The notes: generated from the sequence alone by a model not told the origin. A DNA stretch of 64,000 nt from Bacillus sp. A301a_S52 (GCA_024701455.1 JABXYP010000001.1:1554001-1618000); one strand, 5' to 3'. Numbered from the stretch's first letter, positions 1-9,682 are shown. Program-made: numbers and translations.

Positions 1-232
1 CTCCTCATTTTTTTTGTGCTTTCAACACATTTGGTTATTACAGTACTATCTTATGACCTAACTTTAATAGCGATTGGACATTTGCATTAGTTTTTAAATT
101 TATCACTTATTTTACAGGTGGTTATCTCTGTCCCTTTTTAACGAATTAGTAATGATTCATGTACTAATTTTATATTTCCGACGCTAGATATATAAGGAAA
201 GGACATTCTATAGACAAAAGGAGCGATAGGTT

Positions 233-580
233 GTGAAAAAAACGACGTTTGTTGGGACTATCTTAGCATCCATGTTAGTTGCCTCGGTGGTAAGTGCTAG
301 TACGACGTATTATTTACTGGAGAAGGCAAGGGACGATCTTAAAGCGGAATTAGATGATGAGTTTTCAAGCTATTTAGAAAATAAGACAGAACTTGATCGG
401 GATGAGTTATTAAAGTTAGAAGCAGAGAGAATGTATACAGAAGTATTTGCTTATTTTGAATCGGCAAAAGAAAAAGATGAAAAAAAGGAGGCCCAATTTA
501 AGGAAGATGTTAAAATAAAAACAGACGGCTATATTGAAGAATTGAAACATTACATTGATAGGCTGTTTCATCATAACTAA
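233..580 (+). CDS. small membrane-anchored hypothetical protein
   Basis: A 115-residue protein that I do not recognise. A hydrophobic segment at about residues 7-27 is probably an N-terminal membrane anchor or uncleaved signal; the rest is strongly charged (Glu/Lys/Asp-rich) and looks helical, possibly coiled coil. The GTG start at 233 follows an AAAGGAG site at about 217-223. It is separated from the next gene by an imperfect hairpin. At the extreme left edge of the window (1-6) CTCCTC reads GAGGAG on the minus strand, so a divergent gene probably begins just outside. YtxH-like small proteins have similar architecture, but I see no specific motif to support that name. Confidence 0.6.
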   Translation: MKKTTFVGTILASMLVASVVSASTTYYLLEKARDDLKAELDDEFSSYLENKTELDRDELLKLEAERMYTEVFAYFESAKEKDEKKEAQFKEDVKIKTDGYIEELKHYIDRLFHHN

Positions 581-608
581 ATGAAGAAACTGTATTTTAG
601 ATAAGTGG

Positions 609-660
609 TGGCAAGTCTCATATGCGTAAAATCATTGGCTCTTAAAATGATGGCTTGCCA
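609..660 (+). other. hairpin between two genes, possible weak terminator
   Basis: TGGCAAG (609-615) pairs with CTTGCCA (654-660), and an inner ATCATT/AATGAT pair extends the fold. No T-run follows, so it may not be a classical intrinsic terminator. Confidence 0.35.
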
Positions 661-713
661 GCGCTATTAAACATCAAATCATTCATGTGTTAATTGAGGA
701 AGAGGAGGATCTC

Positions 714-2396
714 ATGATCGGAAGGAAGATACGTCACCTACAGCGCTATCGAGAAATTGCCTTTGCTTTTTCGAGAAACGGATTTGGCTTTATTGTTAAA
801 GAATTGGGATTATATAAAATTATTTCTTTACCGAAGCGTCTATTTATGAAGGAGCAGGATAATGAGGTTAGAACTAAGACTACAGGGGAGAGAATTCGAT
901 TATTTTTAGAAGAATTAGGTCCAACCTTTGTAAAGCTTGGACAAATTGCTAGTACGCGCCCTGATTTAATTCCTGCCTCAATTATAGAGGAACTTGAAAA
1001 GCTTCATGATAAAGTCACACCGTTTACGTACGAAGGTGCAAAAGCGATTATTGAAGCTGAATTAGAAGGGGACCTAGAGGATATTTTTGATGATTTTGAC
1101 CAAGAACCGTTAGGCGCAGCTTCAATTGGACAAGTTCATTATGCTGTTTTAAAAACGGGTGAACAAGTCGCGGTTAAAGTGCAGCGACCCATGATCGAGA
1201 AAATTATCCAAACAGATTTAGAAATTCTTTACGAAATCGCCTCACTTGCCGAAAAGCGATTTGAATGGGCTGCTAGATATGAGTTAAGTGGTCTTGTAGA
1301 AGAGTTCTCTAAAGCGTTGCGAAAAGAATTAGACTATACGAATGAAGGAAGAAATGCTGACAGAATAGCAAAGCAATTTAAAAAGGACCCACATATTTAT
1401 ATTCCTTCAGTTAATTGGGATTACACAACCAAAAAAATATTGACTATGGAGTATGTAGAAGGAACAAAGCTAAACGACATCGATAAACTAACACGGGAAG
1501 GCTACAATACAAAAGTCTTAGCTGAGAGAGTGGCAAATTCAGTCTTTCACCAAATATTGATTGAAGGTTTTTTCCATGGAGACCCTCATCCCGGAAATAT
1601 GGCCGCATTTCCAGGTGATGGAATCATTTATATGGATTTTGGTATGGTTGGACGGTTAACACCTGACATGAAGGCTAACTTTGCTACACTTGTCATTGCA
1701 ATTATGAGGCAGCAGACAGAGGGGGTTATTAGAGGCATCATGCGAATGGGACTAGTTTCTGAGGAAGTTGATATACAAAAATTAACAATGGATGTAGAAG
1801 ATCTAAAAGCGAAGTACTATGATGTTCCTTTAAGTCAAGTAAGTCTTGGGGAAGCGGTTAACGATTTATTTGTCGTTGCTCATGAGCACCAAATTAAAAT
1901 CCCATCAGATCTTACATTATTAGGAAAGACACTTCTTACAATGGAAGGGGTAGTGGAAACTCTTGATCCAGACCTAAGTATCATTGAGATTGCCGAACCA
2001 TTTGGGAAAAAGCTGCTAATTGATCGCTTTAATCCTAAAAATGTAGCAGCCAGTACATTTTCATACATAGGGGACTATGGAGAAAGTCTGATTGAATTGC
2101 CAAAAAAAATTAATGAGCTGACTAACGTTGTGAAAAAAGGAAAACTACCTTTAGAAGTGGATATTCCAAATGTAGAGCGATTTTTAACGAAGCTTGATCG
2201 GATAAGTAATCGCCTTTCTTTTAGCATTGTGTTGCTTTCATTCAGTATTATTATGGTTGGTTTAATTGTAGGGTCAGCAATGTCAGGCCAATCATCTGTA
2301 CTTTGGAATTTGCCAGCTATTGAAATAGGTTTTACAGTAGCTTTGTTAATGTTCCTTTGGTTGCTCTACTCCATTTTTAAATCTGGGAGGTTTTAA
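714..2396 (+). CDS. ABC1/UbiB-family atypical kinase, membrane-anchored
   Basis: Member of the ABC1/ADCK/UbiB family of protein-kinase-like proteins, whose best known members support ubiquinone synthesis; in Bacillaceae, which use menaquinone, the substrate is not settled. Visible motifs are KLGQIASTRP (family KxGQ region, near residue 71), the Ala-rich loop GAASIGQVHYA that replaces the P-loop, HGDPHPGN as catalytic loop and MDFGMVG as metal-binding DFG. Two hydrophobic segments close the C-terminus (about residues 498-520 and 530-552). The upstream in-frame GTG at 687 gives 569 aa, but AGAGGAGG at 701-708 sits 5 nt before ATG 714, so I take 714 (560 aa). It stands alone between non-related genes. 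Confidence 0.88.
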   Translation: MIGRKIRHLQRYREIAFAFSRNGFGFIVKELGLYKIISLPKRLFMKEQDNEVRTKTTGERIRLFLEELGPTFVKLGQIASTRPDLIPASIIEELEKLHDKVTPFTYEGAKAIIEAELEGDLEDIFDDFDQEPLGAASIGQVHYAVLKTGEQVAVKVQRPMIEKIIQTDLEILYEIASLAEKRFEWAARYELSGLVEEFSKALRKELDYTNEGRNADRIAKQFKKDPHIYIPSVNWDYTTKKILTMEYVEGTKLNDIDKLTREGYNTKVLAERVANSVFHQILIEGFFHGDPHPGNMAAFPGDGIIYMDFGMVGRLTPDMKANFATLVIAIMRQQTEGVIRGIMRMGLVSEEVDIQKLTMDVEDLKAKYYDVPLSQVSLGEAVNDLFVVAHEHQIKIPSDLTLLGKTLLTMEGVVETLDPDLSIIEIAEPFGKKLLIDRFNPKNVAASTFSYIGDYGESLIELPKKINELTNVVKKGKLPLEVDIPNVERFLTKLDRISNRLSFSIVLLSFSIIMVGLIVGSAMSGQSSVLWNLPAIEIGFTVALLMFLWLLYSIFKSGRF

Positions 2397-2741
2397 CGAA
2401 AGGAGAGCGTGTGAGTCGTAAGCTAATCTTGATCCCGCCCTCTCCTTCTTATAAGCCGTTTTTTTCGTAGGCTACCTCCCTCCTTTATTGTTGCTATTAG
2501 TCTAGTAAAGGTGGTCAACTTCAAATGTCAGAAGGAGACATGGTGACTTAGCGAGACTATGTACAATGGAATATGGGGTAGATGATGATAATATCTCATA
2601 GTAATAAATATAAGAATGCATAGAAAAAGAATGACAATACATGAGTGTGATTTAAAATATGAATCACTGAGACTCCCATACATAAGTGTGAGTGTTTCAT
2701 CTATATGTCAACTTCATAATGAAGAGGCGAAGGAGGAGTAT
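2397..2741. other. intergenic region with an imperfect inverted repeat
   Basis: AAGGAGAG (2400-2407) and CTCTCCTT (2440-2447) form an 8-bp stem after the UbiB-like gene, and a T-run lies at 2459-2465, 12 nt beyond the stem. It may act as a terminator but the spacing is unusual. The rest shows no gene or clear site. Confidence 0.3.
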
Positions 2742-3200
2742 ATGATTCTTGTCAGTGCATGCTTAGCCGGAGAAAATGTCAGATATAATGGGACAAATAG
2801 CTTAAATACAAAAATACGTCAACTAGTAGAAAAAGGACAAGCGATCACCATTTGTCCTGAACTATTAGGGGGATTTTCAACACCTCGAGATCCAGCGGAA
2901 ATCCTTGGTGGGACAGGAGAAGATGTGCTTGACGGCAAAGCGGTTGTCATAGAAAATTCAGGTCGTGATGTGACAGAATTATATATTAAAGGTGCATATG
3001 CAATGTTAGAGCAAGCACACCTTTTAAAAGCTCAACTAGTTGTACTAAAAGAATTTAGCCCATCTTGTGGTTCTAAGTTTATATATAACGGATCTTTTAC
3101 TGATATTAAGCGGACTGGAAACGGTGTAACGGCAGCTTTATTAGCCCGATCAGGGTTTGAGGTCATGTCCGAAGAAGAATTCGTTAAAATAGATAGTTGA
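2742..3200 (+). CDS. DUF523 family protein
   Basis: A 152-residue member of the DUF523 family. The N-terminus MILVSACLAGENVRYNG, with conserved cysteine, is the family signature; further conserved pieces are CPELLGGFSTPR, which carries another cysteine, and FSPSCGSKFIYNG near residue 105. The cysteine pattern suggests a metal or Fe-S site, but the biochemical role is not established. The longer frame from 2616 adds 42 residues that are unlike the family; AGGAGG at 2731-2736 lies 5 nt before ATG 2742, which I take as start. Confidence 0.85.
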   Translation: MILVSACLAGENVRYNGTNSLNTKIRQLVEKGQAITICPELLGGFSTPRDPAEILGGTGEDVLDGKAVVIENSGRDVTELYIKGAYAMLEQAHLLKAQLVVLKEFSPSCGSKFIYNGSFTDIKRTGNGVTAALLARSGFEVMSEEEFVKIDS

Positions 3201-3328
3201 CACATCAAAGTACGTCGCAGGTCTTAGTTCAATTCTAGTCTCAAGCCTGTAGTAAGACTATGTCATTTCTCTTTATACTTAACTTAGATAAAGCACTATA
3301 AGTTGCACAAATGAAAGAGGGATAGGAC

Positions 3329-6300
3329 ATGAATTTACTACAGAAATTGTTAGAAAGAAAAAAAGTGATTGGATTAATGGTTGCACTTATTTTAGTATTA
3401 GGTATTTTTTCGATTAGTAAGATGGATAGAGAATTAATGCCATCAGTTGCTTTTGATATGGCGATGATAACGGTTGATGCAGGTGATATGCCTGTGAGAG
3501 ACGTGGAAAATCTCATCACTGAACCGATGGAAAACGAGCTGGCAGGGATTGATGGGGTGACCTCGTATGACTCATCGACAGCTGTGGGAAGTAGCTCCTT
3601 TTTCATCGACATAGAGGAGGGGCGTGTGGAGGAAGTAACTAGAGAGATTGAATCACATCTTACACACATCTCAAATGGTGTTTCGGGTATTCTTTACACT
3701 GATGTGAGACCTATAAGTACAGATCAAAGTTATGAGTTTTATATGGAAGTGTCAAATGGGGAAATGAGTGACCTGACATCATTTGCAAATGATGTCGCTA
3801 AGCCACGCCTTGAAAGTTTAAATGAAGTAAGAGAAGTTAATTTAAGTGGTTTAGAGGAAACAGAATATGTCATAACGTTTGATCAAAAGACATTACGTGA
3901 GCGAGGTCTTGAGCTAAGCTACGTGATTCAAGCTCTTCAACAAACTGACGTGAATGTGTCATTAGGGGAATTAATTGACGAAGAGAATGAGCCTTCTTTA
4001 CGATGGAATACTGAATTGTCATCACTTAAAGATATAGAAGAGGCAACAATCCCTACACCTGAAGGACCATTAGACTTAAAGGATATAGCTGATATTGAAG
4101 TGGAAACGTCGCAACAATCATCAATGGCTTGGAAAAATGGAAGCAGAGACGTTGTGTTTGTTGAAGTTGCTCGTGCTGATGGGTATACCCAAGTTGATAT
4201 GGCAGAAGCTATAAGAGATGAAGTGACGGAGATCCATGATGAAGGATTAGCGAGTGAACTATCATTTACAGAAATTGTGGCACAGGCTGATTATGTCTCA
4301 TCGTCGATCGATGGGGTTACACAAAATATTTTAATTGGTGGTGTATTGGCACTTGTTATTTTAATGCTATTTTTAAGGAATAGCAGGGCAACCTTGATTG
4401 TCGGTTTATCGATTCCTGTCTCGCTTTTATTAACTTTTACGACATTATGGTTCATTGATTACAGTTTTAATATTTTGACCCTTATAGGATTAGGACTCGG
4501 CATCGGGATGATGGTGGATGCCTCAATCGTCATATTAGAGTCCATTTATCGAAAAAAAGAGGAAGGGCTAGTAGGCATTGAGGCTGTTATGACAGGGATA
4601 AAAGAGGTAGCAACAGCTGTCATTGCCTCCATGTTAACGACAGTGGTCGTGTTTTTACCTGTCGGATTATTTGGCGGAGATTTTGCCATATTTATTCTTG
4701 TCCTCAGTGTTGTCGTTGTCATTACCCTTGTAAGTTCAGTTATTGTGGCATTCACTTTAATACCTGCTTTGGCAGAAAACTTTATGAAGCTTAGAAAAAA
4801 AGCAGAGAATAAAAGAAAAAGCCGTATAATCGAACGTTACGAAAGTGTGTTAAATTGGTTTTCACAAAAAAAGCGTCGCCGCTATAGTCTCATTATGGTT
4901 TTTTTCCTTATTTTTGTTGGTTCATTAGGCCTCACGACAAAAATCCCATTTGTCCTAATGCCAGATGTATTAAATCGTTATAGTGAAATGGAAATAAGGC
5001 TGGAAACTGGATTAACAGCTGAGGACAAAGATATGGTGGTTGAGGCAGCTGAAGAGAAGTTGACCGATGTAGATGACATAGATTCTGTTGTGTTTATGGA
5101 TGCAGGTGATTATTTATATGCGTTAATTAATATGACAAAGGATCAAGACATAACTGTTCCACAAGAAGATGTTAATTTAGCTATTACGGATACATTACGT
5201 GAGCTAGAAGATGATTTCCCAGTCACTGGAGTTTATACAACGATGGATACTGGTGGAGGAGGTCAGCCTGTACAGCTTATCGTTCAGGGAGATAGTTTAT
5301 CTAAACTCCAAGACCTCAGCAGCTTTTTATCTGAGGAGCTAGAAGAAGTTGATGGGTTAGTCAATGTCTCGACATCAATGGATAAACAAATAGAAGAGCG
5401 TCAACTTGTTTTTAATTACGAATCATTAAAAGAAGATGGATTAACGACAACAGTTATATATGAACAGCTACAAGGTGTTTTTGCTCCTATTCCTGTTGGC
5501 GAAATCGTAGAAGATGGAACAGAAATTCCTGTAATGGCTACCTTTAGCTCCCTTATTAATAGTGAGAGTGAATTAGAGGCGTTTGACATAACGGGGCCAA
5601 CTGGGACTAAACCACTCTCAAATTATGCAGAACTAGAAACCGTTGCATCTCCTTTTACAATTAGTAGAACAAATGGAGCGCGTTATGTGACTGTTTCTGC
5701 TGAAATTGAAGGACGAGATTTAGGTGCTGTCTCAAGGGATGTACAGAAGGTTATGGATGAATTAGAGCCGCCAGCAGGCTATTCTGTATCCACTGGTGGA
5801 GATATTGAAGCCCAGCAGGAAATGATGTTAGATCTTATGATTGTACTAGGGATCTCTATCTTGTTAGTGTATATCGTCATGGCTGTTCAATTTAATAGCT
5901 TTATTCAACCAATCATTGTGATGTCAGTTATTCCTATGACAGCAGTAGGAGCTATTTTAGCCTTACTCATCACACAAAGAGAATTGAGTGTGTTTTCCGC
6001 GCTAGCTTTACTCATGCTAATCGGGGTAGTTCTAAACAATGCTATCTTGTTAATCGATAGAATTAACCAGTTGCGTGAGCAGGGGATGCCGATCTATGAA
6101 GCAGTCATTGAAGCGGGTAAAAATCGGATGAGACCGATATTTATGACAACACTCACGACTGTAGGTGGTATGCTTCCTTTAGCTTTAGCTACAGGTGGAG
6201 CAAATGCCTATCAAGCACCGCTTGCCACTGTGATTATTGGAGGATTGTTATTTGCTACCTTTATCACACTATTGCTTATCCCAGCCGTCTATTTACTAGT

Positions 6301-6379
6301 GGAAGATATTAAACGAGCTATTAAACGGCTTTTTAGCAAAAAGAAGCATAGTGACACGGTAGTAAAAAAAGCATCTTAA
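3329..6379 (+). CDS. RND-family efflux transporter (AcrB/SwrC-like)
   Basis: A 1016-residue resistance-nodulation-division exporter of the ACR_tran (AcrB) family, proton driven, at the cytoplasmic membrane. The fold is visible as two repeats: TM1 near residues 13-30, a large extracytoplasmic loop, TM2-6 around 333-475, then TM7 near 520, a second loop and TM8-12 around 835-1000. The TM4 motif GLGLGIGMMVDAS has Asp397, the proton-relay residue. Among Firmicutes the closest well-known relative is B. subtilis SwrC (YerP), involved in surfactin resistance and swarming; that substrate is only an analogy. No membrane-fusion partner is adjacent. The gene is followed by a clear terminator and a family A repeat. 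Confidence 0.9.
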   Translation: MNLLQKLLERKKVIGLMVALILVLGIFSISKMDRELMPSVAFDMAMITVDAGDMPVRDVENLITEPMENELAGIDGVTSYDSSTAVGSSSFFIDIEEGRVEEVTREIESHLTHISNGVSGILYTDVRPISTDQSYEFYMEVSNGEMSDLTSFANDVAKPRLESLNEVREVNLSGLEETEYVITFDQKTLRERGLELSYVIQALQQTDVNVSLGELIDEENEPSLRWNTELSSLKDIEEATIPTPEGPLDLKDIADIEVETSQQSSMAWKNGSRDVVFVEVARADGYTQVDMAEAIRDEVTEIHDEGLASELSFTEIVAQADYVSSSIDGVTQNILIGGVLALVILMLFLRNSRATLIVGLSIPVSLLLTFTTLWFIDYSFNILTLIGLGLGIGMMVDASIVILESIYRKKEEGLVGIEAVMTGIKEVATAVIASMLTTVVVFLPVGLFGGDFAIFILVLSVVVVITLVSSVIVAFTLIPALAENFMKLRKKAENKRKSRIIERYESVLNWFSQKKRRRYSLIMVFFLIFVGSLGLTTKIPFVLMPDVLNRYSEMEIRLETGLTAEDKDMVVEAAEEKLTDVDDIDSVVFMDAGDYLYALINMTKDQDITVPQEDVNLAITDTLRELEDDFPVTGVYTTMDTGGGGQPVQLIVQGDSLSKLQDLSSFLSEELEEVDGLVNVSTSMDKQIEERQLVFNYESLKEDGLTTTVIYEQLQGVFAPIPVGEIVEDGTEIPVMATFSSLINSESELEAFDITGPTGTKPLSNYAELETVASPFTISRTNGARYVTVSAEIEGRDLGAVSRDVQKVMDELEPPAGYSVSTGGDIEAQQEMMLDLMIVLGISILLVYIVMAVQFNSFIQPIIVMSVIPMTAVGAILALLITQRELSVFSALALLMLIGVVLNNAILLIDRINQLREQGMPIYEAVIEAGKNRMRPIFMTTLTTVGGMLPLALATGGANAYQAPLATVIIGGLLFATFITLLLIPAVYLLVEDIKRAIKRLFSKKKHSDTVVKKAS

Positions 6380-6419
6380 ATGTTCATCATAAGGGGTGTC
6401 TCAAAAGCTCCTTTTAATA

Positions 6420-6467
6420 AAAAGAGAACTGGTCGTGAATTTTATAATTCGTGGCTGGTTCTCTTTT
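6420..6467 (+). terminator. intrinsic terminator after the RND transporter gene
   Basis: AAAAGAGAAC (6420-6429) pairs with GTTCTCTTTT (6458-6467); the T-rich right arm and GTTT follow. Confidence 0.75.
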
Positions 6468-6510
6468 GTTTAGACTTAAGTTTTAAAACAGGCAGTTCAT
6501 TTTCGACACA

Positions 6511-6626
6511 TTTTATCACAGATAAGCGTCCGTAAAACTCCCGGCTCAAAATAGAGAGGAGAGGTAAATCTATTTAGGCGGGAGATAACGGACGCTAATG
6601 TCCTGATTGAAGGTTCGTTTTATAAA
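6511..6626 (+). repeat. family A dispersed repeat, copy A1 (left hairpin plus end)
   Basis: Starts TTTATCACAGATAAGCGTCC and carries the complete left hairpin: GCGTCCGT (6526-6533) pairs with ACGGACGC (6588-6595), with inner arms CTCCCG/CGGGAG and ATAGAG/CTCTAT-like pairs. It then jumps straight to the right terminus TGATTGAAGGTTCGTTTTAT; the second hairpin is missing. Same orientation as copies A2-A5. Confidence 0.85.
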
Positions 6627-6734
6627 TAAAGGATGATCGGTATTAGGAAGAAACGTCGTGTTCTGACCTTAGGAGCTTAATGCTTCTTTCATATGTTAAA
6701 ATAATTAGAACACGAGTTAAGAAAGGATAGGGCG

Positions 6735-7073
6735 ATGATTTTATATGATTTTTTGTTAGTAACGATTGGTATTTTTATCGGTGTAATTGCTGCTGATCCT
6801 CTGAAAAAGCTATTTACTGGCCAATATAAGGAAGACATTCGACAAAAAAAACGGGTTAAATTACTCCTCTATTTACGTGAGGAGGCAAAAGGAAGAAAAG
6901 TGGCAACTAGGGAATTGTGTGATGCCGTTTTTAAAGGAAAGGAAAACATTGATACTGTTTATAAATTACTGAAAGATATTGAAGAAACAGGTCTTATAAA
7001 AAGTGTCTCGGCTACAGCCAATATAGAAGAGGAAAAATGGGTATTCAATAAACAAAAAGATAGACAGCCGTGA
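6735..7073 (+). CDS. membrane-anchored hypothetical protein, possible winged-helix tail
   Basis: A 112-residue protein that I do not recognise. One hydrophobic segment at residues 2-21 would anchor it, followed by a basic stretch (about 30-57) and a C-terminal part with helix-strand spacing (LCDAVFKG, VYKLLKDIEETGLIKSV) that resembles small winged-helix domains. This resemblance is inference from pattern only. ATG 6735 follows AAAGGATAG at 6722-6730. A strong terminator follows, so it is probably monocistronic. Confidence 0.6.
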   Translation: MILYDFLLVTIGIFIGVIAADPLKKLFTGQYKEDIRQKKRVKLLLYLREEAKGRKVATRELCDAVFKGKENIDTVYKLLKDIEETGLIKSVSATANIEEEKWVFNKQKDRQP

Positions 7074-7082
7074 GGAAAGAAT

Positions 7083-7127
7083 AAACAACCAACTAGTTTT
7101 TAAAAAAATAGTTGGTTGTTTATTTTT
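7083..7127 (+). terminator. intrinsic terminator between convergent genes
   Basis: A 13-bp perfect stem, AAACAACCAACTA (7083-7095) with TAGTTGGTTGTTT (7109-7121), followed by ATTTTT. It ends the 6735 gene; it may also serve the convergent CAP-domain gene. Confidence 0.85.
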
Positions 7128-7149
7128 ATATTATATGTCGTGATAAGGC

Positions 7150-8052
7150 TTAACGGCTTATAAACATTTGGGTCCAATGATGACCACTTGGATCGTAGCC
7201 AACACCGATATGCGTATAGTTCCCGTTCATGATGTTTTCTCTATGTCCAGGACTGTCCATCCATGCTTGAACAACTTCTTCTGGTGACCTCTGGCCTTGA
7301 GCGATGTTCTCCCCTGCCGCATTATAAGATATCCCATGGTCTCGGATCATATCAAATGGAGAACCATAAGTTGGACTTGTATGGGAAAAATAATTGTTTT
7401 GTGCCATATCTGTCGACTTGCGACGAGCAACCGCACTTAATTCTATATCTAACTGGAGGTCTGATAATCCAGCCTCTCTTCGGTGATTGTTGGTGAGTTC
7501 CACCACTTGTCGCTCTTCCTGTCTAATACCGTCTGTAACTTCTTGTGGCTCATCCTGTTCCGGTTCTTCTGCTTCCTCTGGCTGAGGTTCTGGAGCTTGA
7601 GGTTGTTCTTCGGGCTCAGGTTCTGGAGTTGGCGTCTCCTCTTCTGCTGGCTCCGGCTGTTCTGGTTCAGGAGCTTGCGGCTCGTTTTCCTCTGGAGCAG
7701 CTTGATCAGGACGTTGTCTTTCCGGTAAATTATTACGTAATAGTGTACGTAATCGTTCTTGAAGTGTAGCGCTATCTAGGTTTTGTTTTAAATCATAAAT
7801 TTCCCTAGGGTGTAGTTGCGAATCATCGATCACAAAATCAAATTTAGCCTCTTGAATTTTGACTGGTTTCGTATGTGGAAAGTTTTGACTTGGAATATCG
7901 GTAGCTTCACTTGACAAATACATGTCGTTTGCTTCATCTTGAAAATACCTTGCATCTTCCCCTAACCCAGCTGCATTCTGGTTTCCATTACACCCAATTG
8001 GTAAAAGAGCCATTAGACATAATAACAGAACGGTAATGAATTTATTTTGCAT
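7150..8052 (-). CDS. CAP-domain (SCP/PR-1-like) lipoprotein
   Basis: An exported 300-residue lipoprotein. Signal peptide residues 1-20 end in the lipobox LPIGC, so Cys21 is the predicted lipid-anchored residue. The middle (about residues 108-170) is a low-complexity Pro/Glu/Gln linker that probably spans the wall. The C-terminal 120 residues form a CAP domain: LTNNHRREAGL, YFSHTSPTYGSPFDM, GENIAQGQ, WMDSPGHRENIMN and HIGVGYD are the typical blocks; B. subtilis YkwD is similar. Function of bacterial CAP proteins is uncertain. ATG 8052 has AAGGAGAG about 8 nt upstream. The acidic linker is notable for a surface protein. Confidence 0.88.
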   Translation of the reverse strand: MQNKFITVLLLCLMALLPIGCNGNQNAAGLGEDARYFQDEANDMYLSSEATDIPSQNFPHTKPVKIQEAKFDFVIDDSQLHPREIYDLKQNLDSATLQERLRTLLRNNLPERQRPDQAAPEENEPQAPEPEQPEPAEEETPTPEPEPEEQPQAPEPQPEEAEEPEQDEPQEVTDGIRQEERQVVELTNNHRREAGLSDLQLDIELSAVARRKSTDMAQNNYFSHTSPTYGSPFDMIRDHGISYNAAGENIAQGQRSPEEVVQAWMDSPGHRENIMNGNYTHIGVGYDPSGHHWTQMFISR

Positions 8053-8150
8053 TTAGTTTCTCTCCTTCTTTCATAAATTTCTATTAGTTTTTCTTGAGGG
8101 GGTGATTTTATAGGTGGTAATGATCACCTTAACTAGAAAGAAGGAGTAAG

Positions 8151-8185
8151 AAAAAAACCCTGAATGATGTAAATAAGTCATTCAG
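8151..8185 (-). terminator. intrinsic terminator of the SDR gene
   Basis: On the minus strand CTGAATGA (8185-8178) pairs with TCATTCAG (8167-8160), then GGGTTTTTTT. Confidence 0.8.
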
Positions 8186-8201
8186 AGGCAGGTTCTCATA
8201 G

Positions 8202-9080
8202 TTAACCATTTACTATTTGTCCACCGTTCACATGGATAACTTGACCAGAGACATACGTGGAATCACCAGATGCAAGATAAACATAAGCAGGAGCGAGCTC
8301 AGCTGGTTGTCCTGGTCTTCCTATAGGAGAGTCTGTCCCAAATTCACCCACCTGTTCTGCAGGGAATGAAGCGGGAATGAGTGGTGTCCAAATGGGTCCT
8401 GGTGCCACTGCATTGACGCGAATACCTTTAGAAATAAGATTTTCTGAAAGGGACCGTGTTAACGTTACAAGTGCCCCTTTTGTAGCTGAGTAGTCCATTA
8501 AGACAGGCATCCCTTTGTAAGCAACGATGGAAACACTATTGATTATTGTACTTCCTTCTTTTAAATGTGGTCTCGCGGCTTTAATAAAGTAAAATGCTGA
8601 AAAAATATTTGTTTTAAACGTACGCTCTAGCTGTTCTGCGGAAATATCCTCAATTTTTTCTTGAAAGTGCTGTTCAGCCGCATTATTAATGAGACAATCC
8701 AATTGACCGAAGTGATCGATCGTTTGTTTTACAGCATCAAAGCAAAATGTTTCATTTCCTACATCACCGGAAATGAGAAGACACTCTCCACCGTATTTTT
8801 CTACATATGATTTTGTTTTTTCTGCGTCTTCATGTTCATCCAAATAGACGAGAGAGAGCTTAGCCCCTTCTTTCGCAAATGCGATTGCCACCGCACGTCC
8901 AATTCCACTGTCACCGCCTGTTAGGAGAACAACTTTATCTTTGAGTTTTCCTGAACCTTTATAATCAAGGTCATCAAACAGGGGCTCTGGGGTCATTTCG
9001 CTTTCAAAGCCAGGCTGGCGCTGTTGAACTTGTTCTGGTTGTCCTTTTTGCTGTTGCTTATTCACCTCTGTAAACTTCAT
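8202..9080 (-). CDS. NAD(P)-dependent short-chain dehydrogenase (general-stress type)
   Basis: A 292-residue classical SDR with an extra ~45-residue N-terminal tail, the architecture of the B. subtilis YdaD/YhdF/YhxC group, several of which are general stress proteins. Cofactor motif TGGDSGIG at 54-61, NNAA at 132-135, catalytic Tyr197 and Lys201 in YSATKGA and a serine at 182-184. The Gln/Pro-rich tail (QQQKGQPEQVQQRQPGFESE) matches that group. Substrate unknown. I searched the upstream minus strand for a SigB promoter and found no convincing GTTTAA/GGGTAT pair. Single gene with its own terminator. Confidence 0.88.
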   Translation of the reverse strand: MKFTEVNKQQQKGQPEQVQQRQPGFESEMTPEPLFDDLDYKGSGKLKDKVVLLTGGDSGIGRAVAIAFAKEGAKLSLVYLDEHEDAEKTKSYVEKYGGECLLISGDVGNETFCFDAVKQTIDHFGQLDCLINNAAEQHFQEKIEDISAEQLERTFKTNIFSAFYFIKAARPHLKEGSTIINSVSIVAYKGMPVLMDYSATKGALVTLTRSLSENLISKGIRVNAVAPGPIWTPLIPASFPAEQVGEFGTDSPIGRPGQPAELAPAYVYLASGDSTYVSGQVIHVNGGQIVNG

Positions 9081-9682
9081 ATGTTAACACCTTCCAATTT
9101 TAAAATATAATAATGATCAGCCAATCATTAGGTTACTAGCATTCTCTATAAATCGCATCGATTGAGTTGTTAAATTAAGTAGACGTTAATAGAAAATAGT
9201 GATGGAAGCTTCTCATCGTGTTTGTTTAAACGACAGGTGTATGGACTAAAAAGAGAACGTAAGATGATTGACTGTTACGATATGTATTACCTAAATTGGC
9301 AATTTCATAACATGAAATTCTTAGCGTGAAGATATTTTACATGATCTGGCATAAAGTGACTATGTTTTTTTGAAAAAAGATATGATCCCCCGTCACTATG
9401 AGGAAGATAAATAGCTCTTTAATACAAAGCGTTCTCTCTAGCAAGATAGGACTACTTCCCTCATATAGTGTATTTTTGTTATAATAAAAAGAGATAATAA
9501 AAAGTAGTGTTTCTTTTGAGACGCTACTTTTTTCTTTTACTCATGATTCTGCCTGTTAGTGAGTTTTATTTATTTTATAAAGTGCGTTAGAATAATGAAG
9601 GCAGGTTGACTAATTGTTAAAAGTATGACTTTCAGGTATTCAGCTGTTCGCAAAACTTTTTATATAGAAAGAGGGGGGCACC
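9081..9682. other. 600-bp intergenic region with no visible CDS
   Basis: Lies between the divergent SDR and queG genes. AT-rich; holds an orphan strong terminator at 9501-9537 (listed separately). TATAAT occurs at about 9480 without a convincing -35. A TTGACT at about 9269 has a CTAAAT 17 nt on, a weak promoter candidate that could drive a short RNA ending at the terminator. Confidence 0.4.
9501..9537 (+). terminator. strong bidirectional terminator without an upstream gene
   Basis: AAAGTAGTGTTTC (9501-9513) pairs with GAGACGCTACTTT (9518-9530) with two G-U pairs, loop TTTT, then a T-rich tail to 9537. On the minus strand it is followed by TTTTTATT as well. No CDS lies upstream on either strand within 400 nt. 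Confidence 0.75.

Noticed and set aside
2616..2741. N-terminal extension of the DUF523 protein
   Set aside because: The extra residues do not fit the family, and a strong ribosome site is directly before ATG 2742.
7483..7769. Two plus-strand frames opposite the CAP-domain gene (81 and 74 codons)
   Set aside because: They are antisense shadows of the Pro/Glu linker, with no ribosome sites.
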